Source: Pegoplata infirma (lineage: Eukaryota > Arthropoda > Insecta > Diptera > Anthomyiidae). Taken from it: a stretch of 64,000 nt of DNA. The stretch spans positions 103,256,778 to 103,320,777 of the forward strand of contig OY992536.1 in NCBI GenBank assembly GCA_963921195.1, written 5' to 3'. Made by a program: the position numbers and the translations under genes. This document shows positions 1 to 11,300 of this stretch, piece by piece. The notes under the pieces are model-generated. The model was given only the letters and a program-made list of their open reading frames with translations. It was not told where the DNA came from and did no database searches. Numbering within the stretch: position 1 is the stretch's first letter; the number at the start of each line of letters is the position of its first letter.

Positions 1-60
1 AATTTTACACTCAAAAAAAAATTTTACACTCAAAAAAAAATTTTACACTCAAAACAAAAA
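1..60. repeat. 19-bp direct repeat, three copies
   Basis: Three tandem copies of a unit reading TTTTACACTCAAAAAAAAA. The unit matches the terminal tip (TACACTCAAAA) of the TA-flanked F1/F2 elements found across the window, so it looks like a local reiteration of such an end. The left side is cut by the window edge. Confidence 0.75.
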
Positions 61-179
61 ATAGTAAATTATTTTTTTTTTTTTCAAAAATTACTAAAAA
101 AATATTTTTTTTACACAAAATAAAATATTTCTTACCAAAAATGTTTTTTTTTCACGTTAAAAAATTTACTATCACTTAA

Positions 180-241
180 AAAGGGCATTGTGGAGGGTAT
201 TCATAGATTCGGCCAAGTCGAATTTAACTTTTCTACTTGTT
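180..241. mobile_element. End fragment of a mini-me/DINE-like element
   Basis: The segment reads GGAGGGTAT, then a short TTCGGC...GTCGAA hairpin, then TTTAACTTTTCTACTTG. The same ending is seen at 53297-53320, 55731-55780 and 27481-27526. Only this end is present, fused directly to an F2-type fragment. Confidence 0.55.
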
Positions 242-660
242 ACCAATAATTTTGTAATTTTACAAGCTTTTTACCAAAAAATTGTAAATTTACATTATTT
301 TTAACGCGATAAAACTTACAAGATGGTTTCGTGATTTTACTAGATTTTTTGCTACCTCCTATTTTACGAGAATTTCTAGTAAAAATTACGAACTTTTTTT
401 GTAATTTTATAAGATTTTTACCAATAAAATGTAAAATTTACAACTTTTTTGGCAAAATAAACTTACAAGAAATTCTCGTAAATTTATTAGATTTTTTTTT
501 TGTAAAAAGTCTTGGAAATTTGTAAAATTACAAGAAAAAGCTGTAAAATTACAAAAGAATGTAAATTTCGATCGAAAATTAGTTGTTTAAAAACAAGGAA
601 AACTGTCAAATATTGTTAAAATAGGATTACGAGACTTTTTCTAGTAATTTGGCAAAGTTT
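241..660. mobile_element. F2-family element fragment
   Basis: This is a run of short GTAAAATTAC-type palindromes, with the blocks GCTACCTCCTATTTTACGAG and AAACTGTCAAATATT that recur in the F2 copies at 5028, 30327, 41928 and 52494. It is non-coding; a 64-codon frame inside it is only low-complexity FLN/K sequence. The following 670-1050 is plain AT-rich sequence with nothing recognisable. Confidence 0.6.
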
Positions 661-1425
661 TTTAGAGTGTAATTATCGATTTTTTACAAACTTATTTCAT
701 TGAAAAATTTTAAATTTTAATATTACAGTTGACAGGCTTAAACATTTTAGGGTTAAAGTATGCAAAAAAAATAAAAAAAAAAAATTAAAATCATCGAAAA
801 CTTTTATTAATCAATACAAATTTAATATAGTCGTCTAAAAGGCAGTCAAGTATCTTGATTATTTTATTGTAAATAATAATTTATTAGCTAAAAATTGTTT
901 CCAACCAAGAAAAAAAGTGATCATAAAAAATTTTAATTTTAAAAAAACATTCATTAATTAACACAAAAAATTTAATGTGGTAAAGCTTTTTTTTGAAAAA
1001 TTCGAAATGTTAGTAGGAATGAAACCAAAAATGTCAAGATTGTATCCCTGATGCACTCAAAAACAAAAAAAACATTGCAAAGTTACCAAAAAATCTCGTT
1101 ATTTTACGAGGCTATTCTCGTAAAATAGGAGGTAGGTAAAATTCTCGTAAAATTAGGAGGATCCTCGTAAAACATAATTATTGTAAAATAACATTTTTAT
1201 TTGTAAATCAACTAGAATCCTCGTAAAAAAAAACTTTGTTGTAAAATTTTTTTTTTTTTTTTTTTTTTATTTCAATATAATTACGACTGAGTAAAACTCA
1301 TTTAGTAATATTACAATAGGAGGTAAAATAGTGTGACGAGTGATAATTCATTAATTATCCTCAAAAAAAAAAGTTATAAATTTATGTACTTGTGTAAAAT
1401 TACATTTTTTTTTTTGTAAAATAAC

Positions 1426-3197
1426 TAGTGTTTCCAATTCGGTTAATCGATTAACCGATTCCTCGATTAATCGCCTCTATTTCGGTTAATGTCGAAACAA
1501 ATAATTTAAAACGCAAATAATTATTCGACCCGATTAATCGGTTAAAATGGTTCGATTAACCGGTTAATATTATTATCTCTATATTCTACTATAATTTGTT
1601 TGAAACACTTCCTCTTTTTTACAACCACTTCCGAAAAAAGTCAAAACTACAGAAAAAAAATATTCAGAAACAAGCAATTAACAGTTAAGAAAAGCAAAAT
1701 AAAAATTTAGAAGACATCATTTAAAACTCAGAAATCCTAATTAAAGTTTTCAAACGCCATATTGAAAATCTCAATTAAAATTCAGAAAATCCCAATTGAA
1801 ATTCAAAAAAGCTAATTCAAATTCAGAAATTCCAATTGAAATTCAGAAATCCAATTTCAAATTCAGAAAAGCTTATTGAAATTTAGAAATCCTAATTGAT
1901 ATTTAGAAACTCCCAATTTCACAAAATTGAAATTTACAGAAGCCTACAGAAATTAAGAAATCTCAATTGAAATTTAGAAAATCAAAAGCAAAATTGAAAT
2001 TTAAAAATTCTAAATGAAATTCAGAAAAGATAATTCAGTTTCTGAAGAGCTAATAAAATTCAGAAATCTTAATTGAAATCCCAACTGAAATTTAGAAAAG
2101 TGAAGTCAAATTATATAAATCAAAATTAATATTTAGAAGACACCAATTAAATTCTGAAAAACACAATAAAAATTCAAAAATCCCAATTGAAATTAAGAAA
2201 TACCAATTGAAATTTAGAAAAGCCAACTGAAATTCACAAATTGAATTGATATTCATAGTTAAGAAAAAAAAATTTACTTAAAAAATTACAATTATAAGTT
2301 AATTGAAACCCAATTGAAAAACGAAAATGGCCAATTCAGACTTAGAAATTTCGACTGAAATTTAGAAAATTCCAAATAAAATTTAGGAATTTTCATTATA
2401 TCTAAATATCAATTAGTTGCCTTTAGATTTTTCCCTTTAAAAACTGCACTAAAAAAAATTTTAAGAAAAAAATTTTAATTAAAAATTTTAAAAAGTTCGA
2501 TTTTGTTTTTAATAATTTTTTTAATTGATATGATAATTTTTTTAATAGATTTCGAAAATTTCCGTGAATTGAGAATAAATGCACTTTTGCGATATGAAAC
2601 TTTTACAAATTTTAGTAATTAATACTATTAATTTCGTGATAGGTGCAAAATCAAGTAAAATAGTAATTGAAACTCAGGCCTCTGTTCTGTCTTTCACAAC
2701 TTTTCAATTCGTATGAAAATTTCCGAATCACATGAAATCAAGTTAAGTGTTTTGTTGATCATGTTTTCATTCAAAGTTGAAATCGAATAATTAAAATTGA
2801 AAAATTTATAAGGAAAAAAGTGCATTCGTTTTACTTTCACCAAATTATATTTATGTGAAACAAAACGAAAAAGAAATTCGGATGTGAAATCTAGAACACC
2901 AAAAACATTCGGAAATTTTAATTTTCACATTTTTTATGTGAATTACTTTTTTTGGAACAGCGGCCTCATTCTCATTTTTTGTGTGAAAATTAAATTTTAA
3001 TTAAAATACTTTCATTTTTTGTTACATTACTTTTAAAAAATCGTTTAAAATTAATTTTTCATTGTTTTTGATGATTAATCGATTAATCGCCACTTTTTCC
3101 GATTAATCGACCCGAATAACCGATTAAACAAATTTCGTCAATTTTCGAATAATGCCCTAACCGGTTAACCGGCAGGGTCGAATAATTGGAAACACTA
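1426..3197. mobile_element. hAT-like non-autonomous element, 8-bp target duplication
   Basis: The inverted ends read TAGTGTTTCCAATT, and both are followed by GGTTAATCG/CCGGTTAACC palindromic sequence. AAAATAAC is duplicated exactly at 1418-1425 and 3198-3205. An 8-bp duplication and TA(G/C)-type ends are the hAT superfamily signature. The interior has no transposase and is mostly the degenerate repeat at 1725-2400. Confidence 0.85.
1725..2400. repeat. Degenerate ~22-bp repeat inside the hAT-like element
   Basis: Many imperfect copies of a unit close to AATTGAAATTCAGAAATCCC form the core of the element at 1426-3197. Copies differ by indels, so any period is approximate. Confidence 0.7.
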
Positions 3198-3742
3198 AAA
3201 ATAACCTTTCAAAATGGTAGAATACAATTACGAAAATAAATTTGTAAAATTACCAATAAAACTGTAATTCTCGTTTGAGCATAGTACAAGATTTTTTGTT
3301 AAAAAACAAGGAAAATTGTTAAATATTGGTAGAACGGGACTACAAGCAGTGTTGCCATAAGTTGAAACTGAGAAGGTGCTAGATCTCAAAATAAAGGGTG
3401 ATAGATTGTTCTACAGCTATTAAATTGGGTGCTAGATTGTTTTTACAGTTCGTGTACCCCTGATTTTGAAAATTTTGGATTTCCATTGCTCCTATTCACT
3501 GAATTTGTTAAACGGCTTGAAATAAGTACCTGGTTAATCGGTTAAAGTTTCTAATTTCGGCCAAAAATTAATTAAATTAAAAAAAAAAAATAATTTTTTT
3601 TTGAATCTACTCACGTAAAATATATATCGGCCATTCCATGAGATACGATGTGCGATTCGGTTCGGTTCGGTTTCGGCCGAATATTGACTTTTTGGCCGAA
3701 TATTCGGTTCGGCCTCAAAAAACTGGTTTCGGTCGGAAAAAA

Positions 3743-4551
3743 TAAACTGGTAAAACGCCTGGTAAAATGCCTTGTAATCCCGTTCTACCAATATTTAACA
3801 ATTTTCCTTGTTTTTTAACAAAAAATCTTGTACTTTGCTCAAACGAGAACTACAGTTTTATTGGTAATTTTACAAGTTTATTTTCGTAATTGTATTCTAC
3901 CATTTTGAAAGGTTATTTTACAAAAAAAAAATGTTATTTTACAACAAAGTTTTTATTACGAGGATTCTAGTTGAATTACAAAAAAAAACTGTTATTTTAC
4001 AAAAATTATGTTAGACGAGGATTTATGTTGTTTAACAAAAAAACTTTTTTTTTTGTATTTTTTTTTTTTATTGAAAAATATTTAAAAAAAAAGTTGACAA
4101 AATTTTGAAAAATTTATTACGAGGATTAATTTAAGGAGGAGTAGTTAATTTACAAAAAAAAAACAGTTATTTTACAAAAAATTATTTTATTACGAGGATT
4201 TATGTTGTTAACAAACATTTTTTTTGTAAATTTACCATTTTGGTTTGTAAATTTACCATTTTTATTACGAGGATTTATGTTGTTAACAAACATTTTTTTT
4301 GTAAATTTACCATTTTGGTTTGTAAATTTACCATTTTTTTAAACATATTTACCATTTTTTCTTGTAAGTTTACCATTTTTTTTTTGTATTTTTCCGGTTT
4401 TAAAACAATATTTTTACCAATAAAATTGGTTATTTTACCAATTTTTGGTGCATTCAAAATTACGAGAAAATCCTCGTAATTTTACGAGAATTTTACATAC
4501 GTCATATTTTACGAGAATAGGTAACTTTACAAGTTTTTTTTTTTGAGTGTA
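3743..4551. mobile_element. F1-family copy nested in a hAT-like element
   Basis: It runs from GGTAAAACGCCTGGTAAAATG to TTTTGAGTGTA. The copy lacks its first CACTCAAAA tip. The middle holds repeated blocks of GTAAATTTACCATTTT and TTACGAGGATTTATGTTG. Confidence 0.65.
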
Positions 4552-4770
4552 GCGGCGCAAGTTAAACACGTTCAAAGTCATTGCGAATCTCTTTAATATT
4601 CTAAGATCCATTCGCGTTATATCCTCCAAAGTATTAAAGCTTATTTGACCAGTAATCGATCGGCGACTTCTTGCCACCGCTTGACAGTGACAAAGTATGT
4701 GTTCTATCGTTTCATCCACTCCTGGTGAGCCGCATCTTTTACAACTGGTGTCCTGAACGAGTCTAAACAA
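4552..4770 (-). mobile_element. Non-LTR retrotransposon C-terminal fragment
   Basis: Read on the minus strand this gives a peptide beginning MFRLVQDTSCKRCGS with a downstream ETIEHILCHC. That is a CxxC...HxxxC zinc-knuckle-like arrangement, as found after the reverse transcriptase/RNase H region of insect jockey- and I-type LINE ORF2 proteins. The reading frame continues past the homologous part into F1 sequence at 4551, so the natural C-terminus is lost. About 70 residues are convincing and no reverse transcriptase motif is present. It is a dead fragment; the family assignment beyond non-LTR is uncertain. Confidence 0.6.
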
Positions 4771-5027
4771 GGTGGTGAAAAATTCAAAATTCTGAAGTGG
4801 GTGCTAGATTATTGTCTAGCACCCAGTTCTATAATTTTGGTGCTAGATCACTAACGCGGGTGCTGGATCTAGCACCCAAAGTGCTGACGTGGCAAGCCTG
4901 ACTACAAGGCATTTTACCAGGCGTTTTAATATTTTTTTTTTTTTTTTAGTGTATTAGAGCAACAAGAAGAACTTGTCTGATTCTTTTAGAATTCGAAACC
5001 GTTGTTACTGAATACAAAAAACATGTA

Positions 5028-5513
5028 CACTCAAAAAAAAAAACCTTGTAAAATTTCAAGAAAAACTTGTAAGTTTTTTTTGTTTGCTACCTCCGATTTG
5101 ACAAAAATTTCTAGATTTTTACCAATAATTTTGTAATTTTACAAGGCTTTTACCAATAAAATTGTAAATTTACAAATTTTTGACACGATAAAATTTACAA
5201 AGAGGTTTCATAATTTTACTAGATTTTTTGCTACCTCCTATTTTACAAGAATTCCTAGTAATTTTACAAGCTTTTTACCAATAATTTTGTAATTTTACAA
5301 GCTTTTTACCAATAAAGTTGTAAATTTACAATTTTTTGTCGCAATTAAAATTACAAGGAATTCTCGTGAATTTACTAGATTTTTTTGTAAAATTATCTTG
5401 GAAATATGTAAAATTACAAAAAAATTTAAAATTACAAAAAAATGTAAATTTCGATTTGTTAAAAAACAGTCAAATATTGGTAAAATGGGATTACAAGACT
5501 TTCCTACACTCAA
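5028..5513. mobile_element. F2-family element, left part
   Basis: It starts TACACTCAAAAAAAA followed by CCTTGTAAAATTTCAAG and the GCTACCTCC blocks. It stops at a TA where another element begins (5515). In intact copies the same point reads TTTCCTAGTAATTTGAC. Confidence 0.65.
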
Positions 5514-5514
5514 A

Positions 5515-5835
5515 ATAATAACTCTGTCAAATTACAGAAAAACTCTGCTAATTTATCAGAGCACACCATACTTTTCCAGCTAGCAACATTTCTCGGTAAT
5601 TTTACTATAAAACTCTGTAAAATGATTTTGACAAAAAAAACTGTTAATTTACAGAGTTTCTAGTAAAATATTGGTTAAATAAAACACCATTTTGCAAAGA
5701 AAAACTCTGTAAATTTACATATATTTGTAAAATGCATTTGATGCAACCCAAATTTTACAGAGAAAACTCTGTACATTTACAGAGTTTAGTAAAATACAAG
5801 TTATTTTGTAAAATTTTTATAATTTTTTTTGGTAC
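5515..5835. mobile_element. CACTCAAAATAAT / ACTCTGT MITE, incomplete
   Basis: The start CACTCAAAATAATAACTCTG matches the complete 716-bp element at 22250-22965, and ACTCTGTAAAATT motifs recur inside. The right inverted end is not found, so the end coordinate is approximate. Confidence 0.5.
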
Positions 5836-5849
5836 TTTTTTACCATTTG

Positions 5850-7017
5850 TTTGCTTCCTCCTATTTGACAAAAATTTCTAGTAATTTTACAAGATTTTTA
5901 CCAATAATTTTGTAATTTTACAAGGTTTTTACCAATAAAATTGTAAATTTACAAGTTTTTGACACGATAAAATGTTTACCAAGAGGTTTAGTAATTTTTC
6001 TAGATTTTTTGCTACCTCCTACGAAAATTCCTAGTAATTTTACAAGCTTTTTACCAATAATTTTGTAATTTTACAACCTTTTTACTAATAAAGTTTTAAA
6101 TTTACAGTTTTTTGCCGCAATTAAAATTACAAGGAATTCTCGTGAATTTACTAGATTTTTTTTATAAAATTATCTTGGAAATTTGTAAAATTAAAAAAAA
6201 CAAGTGAGAGTGTTAAATTCGGCTGTGCCGAATCTTTGATACCCTCCAACATGTTAAAATATATAAAAAAAAATTCGGAGGCGTTTTTTTTTTGGGAGGG
6301 GGCTCTGTGGGGGTGGTTGGGAATACCTTCCCCATCGAGATAAATTTTTACTTATTTATTTATTATGCTCTTTGAACTTTATTAATACCATTTGCTCATA
6401 ATTTGTATGATTTTTTTAAATCCACGCCCACAAAAGGGGGCGGACCAAAAAAACCTAATTTTGTAGCCCCCAAGGTCTAAGTACAGGACTTTGAGCACCT
6501 TCCGACATAAAAAGGTTTCATTTGTTTAACAAAAATGCAAAAAAGCTGTAAAAAATTGCGAATTTTGATACGTTTTTTTAGTTCTTAAAGGGGGAACTTT
6601 TTTCCCCCTGATCCGATTTTACCCATTTCCGAACTTGACCGGCCTATGACCATGAGACACATTTGTGCCAGCTCTAGCTCTTTTATATTGGACTGTAACG
6701 TGTTTTATACAGACGGACGGACGGACGGACGGACGGACGGACGGACGGACATTTATAGAATGACTTATAATCGATCATAGATCAATAATATATATACTTT
6801 ATGGGGTCCTCGACCGATATTTCTATGCGTTACAAACGGAATGACAAAATGAGTATACCCCCATACTGTGGTTGGAGGGTATAAAAATCTGTAAAATTAC
6901 AAAAAAAATCTAAATTTAGATTTGTTAAAAAACAAGGAAAACTGTCAAATATTAGTAAAATGGGATTACGAGACTTTTCCTAGTAATTTGACAAAGTTTT
7001 TTTTTTTTTGTGTGTAT
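5850..7017. mobile_element. F2-family element split by a mini-me-like insertion
   Basis: F2 blocks run from CTCCTATTTGAC to 6200 and resume at 6883 with CTGTAAAATTAC. The copy ends in a T-run and GTGTGTA, an altered GAGTGTA tip. The left end is missing. The 7018-8395 stretch beyond it is AT-rich with no recognisable gene; a short palindrome around AGGAGAATCTCCT lies near 7700. Confidence 0.6.
6201..6882. mobile_element. mini-me/DINE-like element with (GGAC)n
   Basis: It starts with a TTCGGCTGTGCCGAA hairpin followed by ATACCCTCC, and ends in TGGAGGGTAT. About nine GGAC repeats lie at 6713-6750, and an ATATATACTTTATGGGGTCC block near 6790. The (TA)n plus (GTCY)n pair is the described signature of dipteran mini-me elements, related to DINE-1/Helentron-associated sequences. 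No protein is encoded. Confidence 0.65.
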
Positions 7018-8395
7018 AACATTTAATCTAGGTCGCTTTTGTAAAAATACTACCTGATTTAAAAAAATATTTGTTTAAATTAGTTACGATTATAAATCGG
7101 TTCAACAACAAAAATAGCAAGGTTTTTCAAGTACCTAATAAATCCAGTTTTGCTAAAACAAATATAAACCAAACTTCTTACACAGTTTTCATATTATCAT
7201 TACAAAATCAGTACCCTGATAATGAAAGTGTTAATAAAAATTAAATACCCATTATAAAAAATTTATTACATTCCAAGGTTCACAAAAGGAGCGCCAAAAT
7301 TTTTCACCATACAATAAAAATATAGTATATAATTAAAACAGAATAAAAATCTTCTGATTGTACTACTTGTTAAGATTATAAACTTATGAAATAACCTCGC
7401 CACTTTCTTATCATCAGACTACATATCGCTAATTTGCTAATAGAATGACATAACTTCAAAAATGTGATTTTGTAGAAAATTTTTTTAAAGTTTTTAATTT
7501 AAACTGCATTTTAATAACTAACGTTGGAAAAAAGCCCTCTTTGGAAATTTTAATTCAATTTTCAAATGGCAATATCTCGAAAACCCGTCGACCAATTCAA
7601 GAAATTTTGAATAAAAAATTGAAAATTGGAATAAAAAATTTCTTTCCATAAAAATATGACGGTCTAATAGACATAAGCATAAACGAGTGAGAAAAAAATC
7701 ACGAGGAGAATCTCCTCGTAATTTTTTTTAACATTTCGTAGAGTATAAAAGATTCGTCAGAACCTTATTTAAAACTTTCACTTATTTTAAATTGCAATTA
7801 CTTATTGTGTTTTGATTTGTGTAATTAAAGTGCGTATTCAATATTAAATTTGATTTAATATTCTTGCGTTCTTTTTATTGCAAGAAGTGCGTCAATTGTG
7901 GTTTTTGTTGCATTTGAGTGAAAAAAACTGAATATGTTGGAATTCATCAATCAATTTGCATATTGGTGATCAATGGCTATTGTTGTCAATTCATTTTTGT
8001 TTATTAACACATTTAAAATGTGTTAATAGATCATGAATTGACTTATTAATTGAACCGCTTTATGATATTGTTTACATACTAATTGTAAGAGGGGGGTTCA
8101 TTGACTTTTTGGTTAGCATATTTATTTATGTATATTTATGTTAAACAACTCTAAAACTTAATTCCTAAAAGACAGCTAGCATTTATTTGATCATGAAATT
8201 CTATGAAGGTATGAGTAACAAGTAATTGAAAATCAAAATTGGAACAATCTTTAAAAAGTACCAAAAGTCCTGCCAAAAAGTACCAAAAGTTCTGTCAAAA
8301 AAAGACCAAAGTTAAGAATTTCAAACCGAAAAAAGGTGTCCAATTGGTGATTGTTTGTAGGATTTAACAATCTAAAAAAAATTAATGAATGAATT

Positions 8396-11300
8396 TATAT
8401 GCTTATCGATATGTACCGATAAAAAATGTTTTATAGAGAACTTTCAAGATGTATCGATAACGAAAAAATTGCTTTAGAAAATTGTAAGGTTATCGAAGTA
8501 TCGATAACTAAAATTTTGGTTACAAAAATTTTCTACAGAAAATTGTAGAGCTATCAATGTTTCGATAACAACAAAATGTCTATAAAAAATTGTAGAGTTA
8601 TCGATAACAAAAAAAATATAGTAGTTTAAAAAATAGTAGAGCTATCGATGTATGGGTAACAAACAGTTTTCTATAGAAAATTGTTGAGTTATCGATTACA
8701 AACAAAATTCTATATCAGTTTGTAAAATAAAAAAATAGTAGAGTTTTTTATGTATCATAACGAAAAAATTTTGTAAAAAATTGTACAGTTATCGATGTAT
8801 CGATAGCAAAAAACTTTCTGTAGAAAATTGTAGAGTTATCGATGTAAAAAAAAACTCTATAGAAAATTGTAAAGTTTTCGATGTATCATTAACAAAAAAT
8901 GTTCTATAGAAAATTGTAGAGTTATCGATTCATCGATATATCGATAACAAGCATTTTCTATAGAAAATGTTAAGGTTATCGATGTATCGGTAACAAAAAC
9001 TGTTTTATTAAATTTTTTGTATAAATTGTAGAGTTATCGATATCGATAACAAAAAAATTTCGATAGAAAATTGTAGATGTGTCGAATGTATCGATAACCA
9101 TAACTCGATAACTCAAAAAATGCATAGAAAATTGTAAAGTTATGGATAGATCGATAACAAAAATTGTCTAAATCATATTGTCGATTTCTCGATATATCGA
9201 TAACAAACAATTTCTAAAAACAAAAAGTTGAGGAGTTATTGATAGCAAAAATTTTCTATAGACAATTTGAGAGTTATCGATGAAGCGATAACACAAAATA
9301 AATATTTTATTTATGAATCGATACCAAAAAATGTGCCATAGAATTTTGAAGAGTTATGGAGAATTTAAAATTACAGAATTATCGATAGCAAAAATTTTCT
9401 ATAGACAATTTGAGAGTTATCGATGCAGCGATAACACAAAATAAATATTTTAAAGATGAATCGATACCAAAAAATGTGCCATAGAATTTTGTAGAGTTAT
9501 TGAAAATTGAAATTTACAGAATTATCGATAGCAAAAATTTTCTATAGACAATTTGAGAGTTATCGATGCAGCGATAACACAAAAGAAATATTTTATCGAT
9601 GTATCGATACCAGAAAATGTTATATAAAATATTGTAGAATTATCGATGTATGGATAACAAAAAATTTTCTATAGAGAGTTATCGATTTAACAAAAAATTT
9701 TCTATGAAACATTATAGAGTAATAGATATGCCGATATCAAAAAATGTTCTATAGAACATTATAGAGTAATTGATATGCCGATAACAAAAAATGTTCTATA
9801 GAAAATTGTAGAGTTATTGATGTATCGATAAAACAAAAATTACAACGGAAATTTAAAGAGTTATTGATTTGTCGATAACAAAAAATTGTCCAAAGAAAAT
9901 TTTAAGGTTATCGATATATGGATAACAAAATATTTTCTATGGAAAACTGAACAATTTTAAAAATAATAAAAATTCTATATAAAATTGTTTAGTTATCGAA
10001 ATAACAAAACAATTTCTATGAACGTTGTAGAGTTATCAATGTATCGATAACAAAACAATTTCTATGAAAATTGTGCAGTTATCGATGTATAGTGGACAAA
10101 AAATGTTCTATAGAAAATTGTAGAGTTATCAATGTATCGATAAAAAAAACATTTTCTATAGAAAATAACTAAAATTTCCCAATGGAAACTGTAGAACTTT
10201 CGATGCACCGATAACAAAAATTGTGTATAGAAAATTGTAGAGATATTGCTGTATCCACATCGATATCAATTATTTTCTATAGAAAATTGTGGAGAATTTT
10301 ATGTTACGAAAGCAGATATTTTCTATAGAAAATCGTAAGGTTATCGATTCATCGATGTATCGATGACAAACATTTTCTATAGAAATCGATGTATCGGTAA
10401 CAAAAACTGTTTTATCAAATTTTTTGTATAAATTGTAGAGTTATCGATATCTATAACAAAAAAATTTCGATAGAAAATTGTAGATGTGTCGAATGTATCG
10501 ATAACCATAACTCGATAACACAAAAAATGTATAGAAAATTGTAAAGTTATGGATATATCGATAACAAAAATTGTCTAAATCAAATTGTAGATTTCTCGAT
10601 ATATCGATAACAAACAATTTCTAAAAACAAAAAGTTAAGGAGTTATTGATAGCAAAAATTTTCTATAGACAATTTGAGAGTTATCGATGCAGCGATAACA
10701 CAAAATAAATATTTTATTTATGAATCGATACCAAAAAATGTGCCATAGAATTTTGAAGAGTTATGGAAAATTTAAAATTACAGAATTATCGATAGCAAAA
10801 ATTTTCTATAGACAATTTGAGAGTTATCGATGCAGCGATAACACAAAATAATATTGTTGTATCGATACCAGAAAATGTTATATAAAATATTGTAGAGTTA
10901 TCGATGTATCGATAAAAAAAATTTCTATAGAAGTTATCGATGTATTGATAACAAAAAATTTTCTATAGAAAATATTAGAGTTATCGATTTAACAAAAAGT
11001 TTTCTATGGAACATTATACAGTGATTGATATGTCGATAACAAAAAAAATTCTATTCAAAATTGTAGAGTTATTGATGTATCGATGAAACAAAAATTACAA
11101 CGGAAAATTGAAGAGTTTGTGATGTGTCGGTAACAAAAAAATTGTCCAAAGAAAATTGTAAGGAAACTGAACCATTTTCAATAATAAAAAAAAAAATAAC
11201 AAATCAATTTCTATGAAAGTTGTAGAGTTATCGACGTATCGATAACAAAAAAATTTCTATGAAAATTGTACAGTTATCTATGTATAGTGGACAAAAAATG

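Larger units (their letters stand above)
3357..4900. mobile_element. hAT-like element, 8-bp target duplication ACTACAAG
   Basis: The ends are CAGTGTTGCCA and, inverted, CAGGCTTGCCA. ACTACAAG flanks both sides at 3349-3356 and 4901-4908. Removing it restores the F1 text GGGACTACAAGGCATTTTACC. Subterminal GTGCTAGAT/GTGCTGGATCT blocks occur at both ends. It carries an F1 fragment and a LINE fragment but no hAT transposase. Confidence 0.85.
1054..4953. mobile_element. F1-family TA-type element split by two hAT insertions
   Basis: The left end CACTCAAAAA is followed by the F1 start block (GTTACCAAAAAATCTCG, then ATAGGAGGTAGG). After removing 1426-3197 and 3357-4900, the remaining pieces 1054-1425, 3198-3356 and 4909-4953 read as one continuous F1 copy ending TTTTTTTAGTG. 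The F1 copies at 28615 and 53812 give the same order. There is no coding capacity. Confidence 0.7.
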
